A stretch of DNA of 64,000 nucleotides from Pycnococcus provasolii (lineage: Eukaryota > Chlorophyta > Pseudoscourfieldiophyceae > Pseudoscourfieldiales > Pycnococcaceae), in NCBI GenBank assembly GCA_938743325.2, contig OW568889.1:248001-312000 (forward strand). The letters are read 5' to 3'. Shown piece by piece: positions 46,170 through 56,500 of the stretch. Each line of letters opens with the position of its first letter. Positions within the stretch are counted from its first letter, which is position 1. The notes under the pieces were generated by a model. The model saw nothing but the letters and a program-made list of their open reading frames with translations. It was not told the origin of the DNA and did not search any database. Both the position numbers and the translations under genes were made by a program.

Positions 46170-46187
46170 GGGTTAGGGTTAGGGTTA
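46170..46187 (+). repeat. Short interstitial telomere-like repeat (GGGTTA)3
   Basis: Three tandem copies of GGGTTA between eIF5B and the AP2 gene. The hexamer is the vertebrate-type telomere unit; many green algae use TTTAGGG instead. Confidence 0.6.
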
Positions 46188-46294
46188 CCCGCGGGCGGGG
46201 AGTTCGTCACGTCTTGTGTCCGCACTCTTCCCCCCCCCCCTGTGAAGCGACCTCTCGCTCCTCTTCATCACTTCTGACGCGCGTCATCATCACC

Positions 46295-47527
46295 ATGCCG
46301 CCATCCTCCGCTCGCATCATCTCGTGGGATACGAACACAAAGTCGCTGAGACTCAGGACTCAGCAGTCACGCAAGCGCACTGCTGGTGACGACCGAGTCA
46401 GTGATGGCACGCACCAACCGCCGCCGCAAAAGAAGGTTGCTGTGGTGCAACAACAATCCGCACAGCCGTCGTCTCCTAACATTGCAGCGCCAATTCAACC
46501 ATCGGGAGGCAACACCAAATACCGCGGAGTATATTGGAACAGCTTGCAAAAACATTATGTGGCACGTATTTGGAACAACAATAAGTCTCTTTACGTCGGA
46601 GATTCTGCGGATGCCAAAGAGGCAGCGTTCATGCGCGATCGCGCTTGGCGCGACTTGGGCAAGGATCCGTCTAAATTGAACTTCGACGACACGGTCACGA
46701 TTCCTGACGAGTACCTCGCCTCGGTGGCTGAAGCCAGCAAGAAGGTCGCATCGCACACCGCTGCTCGGGCAGCGGCCGCCGCCCGAGCAGCGGTGCCGCC
46801 GCCGCCACCACCGATAGCTCTGCCGCCGCCGCCGCCACCGCTGCAACAATCCGCACAGCCGTCGTCTCATGCCATTATTGCAGCGCCGACTGCAGCATCA
46901 TCACCCGGATATCGCGGAGTGTATTGGATCGAAAGGGATCGTGTGTTTCACGCACAAATTAAGCACAACTACAAGGCTCTTTACGTCGGAGCATCTGCGG
47001 ATGCCAAAGAGGCAGCGTTCATGCGCGATCGCGCTTGGCGCGACTTGGGCAAGAATCCGAATTTGTTGAATTTCGACGACACGGTACCGATACCTAACGA
47101 GTACCTCGCCTCAGTCGCAAACGCCAGCAAGAAGGTCGCATCGCATGTGGTGCAACAAACTGCGCAACAACCGTCGTCTGTTGCCATTGCAGCGCCATCG
47201 GCAGAAGAGGCAGCGGCTGTTCTCGAGAGGGCAGCGCCTTCCTCGTCGGGCGTTCCGGTCCCTGACGGTCCGGCTCACGGTTCGGCTGAGCACGAGCATG
47301 TTTATCAGCCGACAAAGCTCTCTCGGCTGATAAAGATGCTCGTGCTCCACTCCGGACTGCCCCCGGACAAGCTCTCGGCGTGCTTGGTGGCAGCCACGGA
47401 TGCCACCAAGGTGCAGGAGATCTCCGAGGACGTCGGCAGGCTGATCGACGTGTTCGAGAGAGAGAGGCTAGCAGAGACGAAGGCGGCGCTAGCGAAAGCA
47501 ACGGCCAGCTTCTTTTTGTTGCAGTAA
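46295..47527 (+). CDS. Tandem AP2-domain DNA-binding protein
   Basis: 410 residues from the ATG at 46295; the open frame extends upstream only to a GTG. Two AP2-type units start at about residues 76 and 206: YRGVYWNSLQKHYVARIW and YRGVYWIERDRVFHAQIK. Each is followed by the conserved ADAKEAAFMRDRAWRDLGK helix and LNFDD. The two copies are nearly identical after the beta-sheet (about 30 of 32 residues), which suggests recent internal duplication. Ala/Pro-rich linkers separate them. The C-terminus is a helical segment (LSRLIKMLVLHSGLPPDKLSACLV) with no named domain. Probably a sequence-specific transcription factor; AP2-carrying mobile proteins are the alternative. TGTAA signals follow at 47580 and 47594. 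Confidence 0.82.
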   Translation: MPPSSARIISWDTNTKSLRLRTQQSRKRTAGDDRVSDGTHQPPPQKKVAVVQQQSAQPSSPNIAAPIQPSGGNTKYRGVYWNSLQKHYVARIWNNNKSLYVGDSADAKEAAFMRDRAWRDLGKDPSKLNFDDTVTIPDEYLASVAEASKKVASHTAARAAAAARAAVPPPPPPIALPPPPPPLQQSAQPSSHAIIAAPTAASSPGYRGVYWIERDRVFHAQIKHNYKALYVGASADAKEAAFMRDRAWRDLGKNPNLLNFDDTVPIPNEYLASVANASKKVASHVVQQTAQQPSSVAIAAPSAEEAAAVLERAAPSSSGVPVPDGPAHGSAEHEHVYQPTKLSRLIKMLVLHSGLPPDKLSACLVAATDATKVQEISEDVGRLIDVFERERLAETKAALAKATASFFLLQ

Positions 47528-47579
47528 GGTGCGTGAGGAGGCGTGCAGCGGAGACTCCTCTTCTACGCCATGGACTTTT

Positions 47580-47598
47580 TGTAAGATCAAAGCTGTAA
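47580..47598 (+). terminator. Paired TGTAA signals after the AP2 gene
   Basis: TGTAA at 47580-47584 and again at 47594-47598, 50-70 bp after the stop codon. Assigned by position. Confidence 0.4.
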
Positions 47599-47634
47599 CA
47601 GTTGCAAGCTTTACAACAACTTGTCATTCCGTAC

Positions 47635-47792
47635 GGTCGTCCATTCACACCAGCGCATTCACATGTATCATCCAGCCCATTCATTGGTAAAATGCAGGAC
47701 AGGTAAAGTTTACGTGAATGAACGGCCGTTGTTGGAACAAAGTAAAGTTTAAAGTACATTCCATTACCGTACTGAATAATCGATCTGAAATT
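47635..47792. repeat. Dispersed 3'-flank element, copy 2, with an inverted arm
   Basis: GTGAATGAACGGCCGTTG and TAAAGTACATTCCATTAC lie beside the stop of the minus-strand GT47 gene and match the element at 38246-38300. In addition, 47635-47648 is an inverted copy of its start (12 of 14 bases), so this copy has imperfect terminal inverted arms, as in a MITE. Confidence 0.55.
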
Positions 47793-47801
47793 AGTGTACG
47801 C

Positions 47802-50800
47802 CTAAGCGGCGCATTTCGAATTGCGCACGCGGTAGAATTTATCCGCCATCCGGAACTTGGCCGCCGTATCGAATTTTTCCACCTGCTTCCTCTGAAACAG
47901 AACGTCCACCAAACTCTGGTAAGCGTCGGTCTTCATCGCAGGCAAATCGAGAACCTCCTCGAACAGCGGATACGTCTTATCCCAGATCAATCTAGGCCAA
48001 ACGCAGTTCAGAGCACTCTTCATCCGGCGAATGTCATCCTCCGCGTAGTACTCGAGGTAGTGCATGATGTTCTCGATCTTGTAAGGTTCGCCCTGGTGAA
48101 TCTTGTGCGCCTTTTTCGACCTTCGATTCGGCGGGGGAACGCCGTTGAAAATCACAATCATCTCCTCCCACGGTATGATCTCCGAGTATGGCAGGTCCAC
48201 CTGAGGTGCCAGCACCACCGGAATGCTGTTTTATTTAGTGTGTTAGGTTGTTAGTGAAATATGTGTATCCGCCACGGATGGTTAGAGGTAAACTTACCAG
48301 TCATTCAGGATGATCTCCACAAACTCAATGTTCCATCCACGACGCACTGTCGTAAGGCAAAACGTAGACTTGCTGTACAGCTCGTGCATGTGCTCCGTGC
48401 TCACGCCAGGAACGCCATTATCGTTCACCGCACCGCTCAGTGTGTGTCCCTCACCCTTCTGATCTTTAATAAGGTACAGCCTCTCGCGTAGTTGCACGCT
48501 GTTCCCCGGTTCGTTGTCCTTTTTCAGTTGCTCCACCAGAGCCTCGTAATCGTCGTACGACTGGTTTGTGAAATATTTCCCAAGCTGCTGCTGCATTCCC
48601 AGGCTATAGTCACGCTCCGTCAGCTCAGGTTCAAGCATCTCCAGCCTGCCGAACGCGTACATCGGCTTGTCCACCACATTGCCTCTCGAGGTTTTCCCGT
48701 CACGAAGCCGTTCCAGCATGCCCTTGTATCGATCCTGTCGCCAGTCCTTCACGGGTGGCAGGACGATGTCCTTGCCCTTGCGGTGGCAGTCGCCGCCAAA
48801 CGAGGGCAGGTACGCCGGAACTGCCGTCTCGGCAGTCTTATCCTGGTTCCCACTAGCACCCGTGCCGTCGCGCATCATACCCCAGTGAGATAGACGAATC
48901 GCATCACGTCCAATCGGGCCCGCGAATGCGCGGCATGCACCGACATTTCCTGCAAATGGGACGACGTGATCAGCGAATGAATTTTTCTTCGCAATCTTCG
49001 GGAACTTTTGCTCTATCCACTCCATCACACGATTCACGTACTCCCAATCCATTCCGTCGAAGCCGTTGCCGTTGGCCATCTGTAGCAGAGGAACGAAGTA
49101 GAAGTCTGCGTCATTCGGGTAGTCAGACCCAATCGTAAGATGCGTAACGCGTGTATTCACGTCTCGAAGCATTGTCTCCCAGAGGCGCACTTCCATCGCA
49201 TACGACGTATCAGCAGCCCAAGAAACGCCGTAGCCTTGCTGGCTGAAAATTTCCGTGCTCAGGTGGGGTGGCAGGTCATAGATGTAAACATTCAGCGCAG
49301 CTTCTCCCTTGAGGTTCTCCTTGAATTTGAGAATTTCCTTCTGCTGCGCCTCGTCAGGGTCCTCCGGAAGAGACTGGAACATTGGCAGTGAACAGTCGGC
49401 GCCGTACGCGCCGACCGTGCAGTTGCAAGTTCCGGAGGCGCACGTGCCATAGGTTGAGCAGTCATTCACGCAGAGAGGATCGTGATGTCCGCAGTCTGGT
49501 CCGGTAAAGCCGGGAAAGCATTCACATGCCGTCGCCTGCGTGTCGAGATCTGCCACGCAGTATCCACGCGATCGGCAGAGATGCGCGCCGCAGGCCTTGG
49601 CGTTGCGAAGAGGCTTGATTGGCCCAGCGACCTTCGTGCGATCGTGCATCCACATGTCACGTTCGATGTACTCATCGCGCGGCTGGTCCGAGCCCGGCCT
49701 CATCCATCGCTTCCAGTGCGTGAATGTCTCGTTGCCGACCATGTAGTAGAGCGAGCGGTGCGCGTTGTAGTCGCACGTCTCAACATCAGTGGGCGTTTCA
49801 CAGTCGACGAGATCGTAATCCCACAAGCGCCTTCCGCTCTTCTCCATTTCCGGCTGCATGTCGTACATGATAGTGTGCATCTGCTCATCGCGCTCGTCCC
49901 ACTTGCTGCGATCTCCATCATCCCATATCGGCTTGTAGTACATAGGAAGCTGCACGCCAAACTCGTTCTCAAGCCGCTCGATGTTTGCTGCGAGCGCGGG
50001 CGTGAGCATCTGCGTGAGGTTGTCGTACTGTGCATACCCAGGTCGCCACTCGTAGCGGCGCACGTGGCTCGTGCTCACGCTCGCGCGTGCCCTAGTTTCG
50101 ACGCCCTCCTTAAAGGTTTCGTCGCGAGCCTCTGGCATGTACGGCGGCACGAGACATCCTGGCGTTGCATTGAACATTCCGACGCCAGCTTCGTAGCACT
50201 GCTTTCTGCACTCGCAGCTCGCCGCCGTGGACCCGCACGGCACCTTGACCAGCCCGGGAACGGCGATGCACTTTTCGAACGCCTCTTCCTTGCAGAACGT
50301 CCCTCGAAAGCCTGGCAAGCACTGGCATATTCCCGTCTCCTCGTTGCAGTATCCGTACGGCATGCAAGCGCCAAGGTGGCCGCACTTGCTGCTCAGCGGC
50401 GAGGCAAGTTCTTTGCCGATTCCAAGCAGAGGGCTGAGCCGCTTTCGCTGATACCGCTCACGCAACTTCTCCCACACGGTGGTGGAGGAGGAGTCGCCGA
50501 ACAGCAGGTCACGGTTAACTTGCGGGTCATCGGCGTCCACGCGTCCCACCTCGTACTTTTTCTCAGGCGTGTCGTTCGGCGACGCATGCTCCTCACGTTT
50601 TGCACGCCCTTTGCCCCCGAGAGCCCTCCCCCACCACGATCCGATGGCGTTTGTCACTTCTCTGAGCGCGGACTCCTTGGTGGCATGCTCTTTGCTTTCG
50701 TCGTTCTGCCTCCTGATTTCGTGGCTAGCGAGGTGGTCTCTTTCCCCCGGAAGCGTGCCCCCGTCGACGACGTTATCTCCTGCGTACGACCCACCTCGAC

Positions 50801-51083
50801 CCGCCATGTAGTGCGCGACGAGGTGTGCAGAGTCCGTGCGTCTCCCAAACGCGTCGGATTGCACGGCGTGTTGAAACGTGTGAAGATACTTTTCCTTATC
50901 AACAGCATCGGCGCGACGTTCCGCCTTGCGCGGCGCACGCTCTTGCTGCGACTGGCGTACTGCAAACCGATCGTTCGCCCAACCACTGTAGGTCTCGCCG
51001 TGCGGACCCGTGCGGCGCGCCAATACCCCAGAAGGCGCCAAAGCTGACACCACCACTAAGACCACCAGCAGAGCGAGCGACAT
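47802..51083 (-). CDS. EGF-domain exostosin-family (GT47) glycosyltransferase, two exons
   Basis: Coding exons are 51083-48298 and 48225-47802, giving 1069 residues. The frame is open above 51083 only through a TTG; the ATG there gives a good signal peptide (SLALLVVLVVVSALAPSGVLA). EGF-like modules start near residue 233 (CGHLGACMPYGYC, CQCLPGF) and near 498-560 (CRSRGYC, CECFPGF, CASGTCNC). The GT47 domain runs from about residue 594 (LNVYIYDLPPHL) through FYFVPLLQ and STFCLTTVRRGW. Splicing joins IILND to CIPVVLAPQVDLPY, the diagnostic exostosin segment, with the Cys codon split TG|C. Probably a Golgi or secreted enzyme for cell-wall or scale polysaccharide. Confidence 0.9.
48226..48297 (-). 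other. 72-nt spliceosomal intron in the GT47 gene
   Basis: Minus-strand donor CTG|GTAAGT and acceptor AAAACAG|CATTCC, with CTAAC as a possible branch site. Removal restores a Cys codon and the family's CIPVVLA motif; without it the frame stops at once. Confidence 0.92.
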
Positions 51084-51313
51084 GACGAGCGAGCGAGCGA
51101 GCGAGCGGGGAGTGTGCTGGGATCCGCAGAATAAAATGAATATCACCTCACGCAACGCCGCGGCCCCCAGAACTGTTTTTCTACGTCTTACGTCTTCGGC
51201 CCGGGATACCTCGTTGCGTGCATCCCCTTTTCCCTGCCGGACCTGATACGATAATAGCAATGAATGTCCTCTACGACGCGTAGGAGGAGGCGTGCTGGTT
51301 GGTGCGGCTAGCC

Positions 51314-51580
51314 ATGGCGTGTGCTTTTGTGCACGTCGTGGACGAGGACGACGAAAACAAGGACGTGCGCGCTTCCGACCTCACGCCCGAGCTCAAGGAG
51401 GCGATCGGCGACTACAAGTTCAGTTGTACGAGCACGGGTGTTAAGCTGAACGGCCTGCCTCGTTGCGCCGCGCTTAAGACGCTTACCGGCCGCCTCGTTG
51501 CGCCGACGTTAAGCTCAAGGGCCTGCCTCGTTGCGCCGCGCTTAAGACGCTTACCGGCCGCCTCGTTGCGCCGACGTTAA
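51314..51580 (+). CDS. Small hypothetical ORF running into a repeat array
   Basis: 88 residues from the ATG at 51314. The first 45 residues look protein-like (MACAFVHVVDEDDENKDVRA, then LTPELKEAIGDYKF). From 51439 the frame enters the 68-bp repeat array and becomes compositionally repetitive (CAALKTLTGRLVAP). It is divergent from the GT47 gene by about 230 bp. I do not recognise it; it may be a truncated gene whose 3' part was replaced by repeats. Confidence 0.25.
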   Translation: MACAFVHVVDEDDENKDVRASDLTPELKEAIGDYKFSCTSTGVKLNGLPRCAALKTLTGRLVAPTLSSRACLVAPRLRRLPAASLRRR

Positions 51581-51623
51581 GCTCAGCGGCCCGCCTCGTT
51601 GCGCCGTCGTTAAGCTCAGTGGC
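51439..51623. repeat. Alternating A-B tandem array (35 + 33 bp)
   Basis: Five units that all start GCCTCGTTGCGCCG. Type A continues CGCTTAAGACGCTTACCGGCC (35 bp) and type B continues NCGTTAAGCTCARNGGCC (31-33 bp), in the order A-B-A-B-B, preceded by a partial B unit (GTTAAGCTGAACGGCCT). The 68-bp AB pair is thus a higher-order repeat. Confidence 0.85.
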
Positions 51624-51765
51624 ACATCGACAATGTCGGCCTCCCAGTCGGGCACCGAGCGAGTTCTCGGTGACGTGTTCTCCTCGAAAACGTATTGCAC
51701 ACTACACGTACGACATCTTTGTGCTCAAGGTGGTACGAGCACCGCGGTTTGTGTGAACCGAGCAA

Positions 51766-52005
51766 CTAATGCGTCGTGACTCGTGACGCGGCAATGCCAT
51801 TGCACATGAACGTCTCGAGGTTTGTGACGCCGAACTCGTTCTTGAGGCGCGCGAGGATGCGGAAGATGCGCTCTTCGTCGCCGACACTAGAGAGACCGAT
51901 AGAGCCATCTTCCGAGTCGCCACCGCCGACAGAAGAGGGGGAAAGACCGGGATCCCCAGGTGCCCAAAAAAAACCCGATTTCCAGTCTACATATATAGCA
52001 ACCAA
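51766..52005 (-). other. Unassigned minus-strand frame upstream of the methyltransferase
   Basis: About 79 codons ending at 51766. The last part has ordinary globular composition (DEERIFRILARLKNEFGVTN, then LETFMCNGIAA), better than the Arg/Ser-rich plus-strand reading of the same bases. It may be a gene fragment. No family recognised. Confidence 0.2.
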
Positions 52006-52078
52006 TTACGGATCCCCATCGTCGGGGGAAAATACAGCAGGGCCCGGAGCATCACTCCGTCCGGCGCATCCGTGTGCG

Positions 52079-53179
52079 ATGCCGGACGCCGACGCCGACG
52101 CCGACGCCGCGTCGCGTCAGCGCCAGCACGTGTCCTCTTCGTATTCTGCAGTGGCTTCGAAGGAAGGGTCGTGCTGCGTCTCCGTCTCACCTTCTCTCGT
52201 AGGATACTCCGCTTCAGACCTCTCTCTCTCAGGGGTTGCCAGCGCAAACCTCGGCGTGGGATGTGGAACGCCAGTTCGTCTCGCTTCGTTGAAGCCTGAA
52301 GAAAGTGTTCTGGACCTAGGATGTGGTGCTGGAGTTGACTGCATACTCGCCGCACAAGAAGTGGGCGAGGCGGGTGCCGTCGTCGGCGTGGACATGACGC
52401 AGGATATGCTTGCAAAGGCGCGAGAAAACTCGAAGCATCTACCCAACGTGAAATACCGACTGGGAGAAATCGAACATCTGCCTGCGACTGACGGCGAATT
52501 CGACGCCGTCATCAGCAACTGTGTCATCAACCTCTCTCCTGAAAAGGGTAAGTCGATCCTCTGACCAACCGTGGCGGATGAACGAGCAATTGTCACTCAC
52601 AACCTATCCATAACACGCTCAATAATAAAAACAGATAAGGTGTGCCGCGAGATGTTCCGAGTGCTGAAGCCGGGAGGACGAATCGCCATCAGCGACGTCG
52701 TGTCGAAAACGGACTTCATGCCAGAGCACCTCCGAACTGCGGAAGCGCTCGCCTGCTGAGTGGCGGGGGCACCCTCGGCCGGTAATTTGGCCGAGTTGCT
52801 CGTCAAGGCGGGCTTTGAGGCGGTGAAAATCGCCATGAAGGATGAGAGTGCCGAGTTCATCAAGCAGTGGATGCCAGACGCCGAGAAGTACGTCGTCGCG
52901 GCTGACGTGACTGCGAGGAAGCCGCAGGTGGCGAAGGTGGCGATGGCAGGAGTGGTTGCGTCGTCCGCAAGCGGCCTTTGTTCGGCGCTCGTCGACACGC
53001 TGCATGACATCTCGACTAACCTGAAGAAGGTGGTGTCGAGTTGGCTGAGTAGTGTGCCGCCGTCGAAGACAACGACAAAAGCGAAAGCGGCAGAGCAGCA
53101 GTGCTGCCCGCCTGCAAGTTCGTGTGGACCGCCGCCGATGCCAGCACGTGCTGTGAAGGCATCTACGGCGTCATCGTGA
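52079..53179 (+). CDS. Arsenite methyltransferase-like protein (ArsM/AS3MT), probable selenoprotein, two exons
   Basis: Coding exons 52079-52547 and 52635-53179, 337 residues, with the in-frame TGA at 52757-52759 read as selenocysteine-198. The SAM fold is clear: ANLGVGCGTPVRLASLKP, VLDLGCGAGVDC, VVGVDMTQDMLAKAREN, YRLGEIEHLPA, VISNCVINLSPEK, then across the intron MFRVLKPGGRIAISDVV. After LRTAEALAC the TGA falls where the family has its conserved arsenic-binding cysteine (GCIAGA / ECLGGA), and VAGAPSAGNLAELLVKAGFE continues the family pattern without a break. A Cys-rich tail (QQCCPPASSC) also fits ArsM. Role: methylation and detoxification of arsenite. I could not find a convincing SECIS by eye. 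Confidence 0.85.
52548..52634 (+). other. 87-nt spliceosomal intron in the methyltransferase gene
   Basis: Donor AAGG|GTAAGT, acceptor AAAAACAG|ATAAGG. Splicing joins NLSPEK to DKVCREMFRVLKPGG in frame, as in related methyltransferases. The acceptor closely matches that of the GT47 intron. Confidence 0.9.
52757..52759 (+). other. In-frame TGA, probable selenocysteine codon
   Basis: TGC-TGA-GTG-GCG-GGG-GCA reads C-U-VAGA; homologues have Cys-Ile/Leu-Ala/Gly-Gly-Ala here. Downstream coding continues for 140 codons with conserved family motifs. Confidence 0.75.
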
Positions 53180-53543
53180 GGCCCACCGCCGCCGCCGAAG
53201 CCCGAGCCCGTTTCGGCGTGCGGTCCTGGCGGCTGACATTAGCTTCACGCGACGTCTGTTTTTTTCTTTTTGGTGTACGTTCCCGTTGACGCCGCATGGT
53301 ACAAACCACATGGTGGCCATGTGAAGGCTGAGGGTGCTTACGATACGCACGCACGTGCACACACCACAGGAGTACTGTACTTACCACGGTAAGGTCCTGT
53401 AATCCATTTTTGTGACATTTTCCAACTTCCTATCGTATGAGTAGTTCCACCCAACTAAGGTGGGCGCGTCTTGGCTAAAATCACGTGTTGTTGATGTATA
53501 ATTTTTACGAAGTAATGTTACAGCTCACGAATAGTATTTATTG
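53180..53543. other. 3' flank of the methyltransferase; expected SECIS region
   Basis: Contains several hairpins: CACATGG/CCATGTG at 53307-53323, CTTACC/GGTAAG at about 53379-53392 enclosed by CAGGA/TCCTG, and CCACC/GGTGG at 53446-53462. A TGTAA signal is at 53398. None shows the full SECIS core (NTGA, apical AA, 3' GA) to my eye. Confidence 0.4.
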
Positions 53544-56500
53544 CTACATCCAGATGGCGACGGGGGGCGCATTCAACACGGCACTGCACCACGGGCAGGT
53601 CACGCCGCCAGTCGGAGAGGCGCTCTCCCACACGCTCATCGCGCAACTCAGGCACTGCTTCGCGTGCAAGCAGGGAAAGAACAAAGCGCGGCGACCATCG
53701 CCGTTGAGCGACAATGCCTCAAAGCACACGCCGCACTCATCCGCCTGAACCGCGCTGCCGTCCGCATCATCCACGTCCGTGTCACGTGCCGATGTGGGAG
53801 GGGCGGCGGCAGCAACATCCACGTCTACAGCAGCGGCCGCCTGCTGCTCGGTATCCTCACCCGCCGCGGATGCAGCAGCAGCCTTAGCCGCAGCACTTTC
53901 ACTGGCGAAATCTGCTGAAGATGTCATCTCGCCCAAGGAGGCGTTGGCACCTTGGCCGTCCGCGTACCCGAGGAAGTCGCCCATGGATGTCCAGCCCGAT
54001 CCCTTGTACGTCGTCTGAGGAGCGCTTGGTATGTCGTGCGGCCTCGCGCCTGACGAACTCCACGCACGCCACTCCTCCCAGCTCTTCAGACCGAGCGTGC
54101 GCACGTACTTGCGCGCATCCTCGAACGTGCGAAACGAGCCGCGCGCACCTTGGCCCTCCGCGTATCCAAGGAAGTCGCCGAACGATGTCCAGCCCGATGA
54201 CGCGTACGTCACATTAGGAGCGCTCGGAATGTCGTGCGGTCGCTTGCCTGACGAACTCCACGCCTCCCACTCCTTCCAGCTCTTCAGGCCGAGCGTGCGC
54301 ACGTACTTGCGCGCATCCTCGAATGTCGCCTTGCCCTTATCATACCCGAGGAAGTCGCTCCAAGACGTCCAGCCCGATGACGCGTACGTCCTAGTAGGAG
54401 TGCTCGGAATGTCGTGCGGGCGCTTGCCTGACGCACTCCACGCACGCCACTCCTTCTCGCTCTTCAGGCCAAGCGCGCGCACGTACGCGCGCGCATCGTC
54501 GAAGCTGTGAGACGAGCCGCGCGCACCTTTGCCCACCGCGTATCCGAGGAAGTCGCCCCAAGACGTCCAGCCCGATGACGCGTACGTCTTCTCAGGATGG
54601 CTCGGTATGTCGTGCGGTCGCGCGCTTGACGAGCTCCACGCCCACCACTCCTTCGAACCCTTCAGACCGAGCGTGCGCACGTACGCGCGCGCATCGTCGA
54701 ATGTGCGATATTCACCAGCCACACTGCCAATCGCGTATCCGAGGAAGTCGCCATACGATGTCCAACCCGATGATTTGTACGCCTGCTGAGGAGTACTCGG
54801 AATGTCGTGAGGTCGCGCGCCTGACGACCTCCACTCATGCCACTCCTCCCAGCTCTTCAGGCCGAGCGTGCGCGCGTACGTGCGCGCATCCTCGAACGTG
54901 CGAAACGTTGTACTCCGCGCCTCCTTGCCCTCTGCGTACCCGAGGAAGTCGCCGAACGACGTCCAGCCTGATCCCTTGTACGTCAGATTAGGATTGCTCG
55001 GTATATTGTCCGGCCTCGCGCCTGACGAACTCCACGCACGCCACTCCTCCACGCTCTTCAGGCCAAGCGTGTGCACGTACTTGCGCGCATCCTCGAACGT
55101 GCGAAATGTTGTACTCCGCGCCGCCTTGCCCTCCGCATATCCGAGGAAGTCGCCGTACGACGTCCAACCCGATGATTTGTACGCCTGCTGAGGAGTACTC
55201 GGAATGTCGTGAGGTCGCGCGCCTGACGACCTCCACTCATGCCACTCCTCCCAGCTCTTTAGGCCGAGCGTGCGCACGTACTTGCGCGCATCCTCGAAGC
55301 TGCGAAACGAGCCGCGCGCACCCTGGCCTTCCGCATATCCGAGGAAGTCGCCCCAAGATAGCCAGCCTGATGACGCGTACGTCCTTTGAGGACTGCTCGG
55401 TATGTCGTGCGGCCTCGCACCTGACGAACTCCACGTGTGCCACTCCATCCGGCTCTTAAGACCGAGCGTGCGCACGTACGCGCGCGCATCCTCGAAGCTG
55501 CGAAACGAGCCAGACACCTTGCCCTCTGCGTATCCGAGGAAGTCGCCCCAAGACGTCCAACCCGTTGACGCGTACGTCACATTAGGAGCGCTCGGAATGT
55601 CGTGCGGCCTCGCGCCTGACGAACTCCACGCCTTCCACTCCTTCTCGCTCTTCAGACCGAGCGCGCGCACGTACTTGCGCGCATCCTCGAAGCTGCGAAA
55701 CGTGCCAGCCACCTTGCCCACTGCAAATCCGAGGAAGTCGCCCCAAGATAGCCAGCCTGATGACTTGTACGTCCTTTGAGGACTGCTCGGTATGTTGTCC
55801 GGCCTCGCGCCTGACGAACTCCACGCTTGCCACTCCTCCTGGCTCTTAAGACCAAGCGTGCGCACGTACTTGCGCGCATCCTCGAATGTGCGAAACGAGC
55901 CGCGCGCACCTTGGCCCACCGCGTATCTGAGGAAGTCGCCCCAAGACGTCCAGCCCGATGACGCGTACGTCACATTAGGCGCGCTCGGTATGTCGTGCTG
56001 TCGCTTGCCTGACGCACTCCACTCCCTCCACTCGTTCTCGCTCTTCAGACCGAGCGTTCGCACGTACTTGCGCGCATCCTCGAAGCTGCGAAACGAGACT
56101 GCCGCCTTGCCGTCCGCGTATCCGAGGAAGTCGCCGTACGATGTCCAGCCCGATGACGCGTACGTCCTTTGAGGACTGCTCGGCATGTCGTGTGGACGCG
56201 CGCCTGACTTGCTCCACGCCTCCCACTCCTTCTGGCCCTTCAGACCGAGCGTGCGCACGTACTTGCGCGCATCCTCGAACGTGCGAAACGTTGTACTCCG
56301 CGCCGCCTTGCCCTCTGCGTATCCGAGGAAGTCGCCGTAAGATGTCCAGCCCGATGACGCGTACGTCACATTAGGAGTACTCGGCAGGTCGTGCGGTCGC
56401 GCACCTGACGAACTCCACGCCGACCACTCCTTCCAGCTCTTCAGGCCGAGCGTGTGCACGTACTTGCGCGCATCGTCGAAGCTGCGAAATGAGCCAGCCA

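Noticed and set aside
51084-51260. Upstream extension of the GT47 gene
   Set aside because: It would start at TTG, and the downstream ATG at 51083 gives a clean signal peptide.
53434-53475. SECIS-like hairpin: ATGA, 12 nt, AA in the loop, CCACC/GGTGG stem
   Set aside because: The 3' strand lacks the GA of the SECIS quartet and the lower helix does not pair, so the core is incomplete. It also lies beyond the TGTAA signal at 53398.
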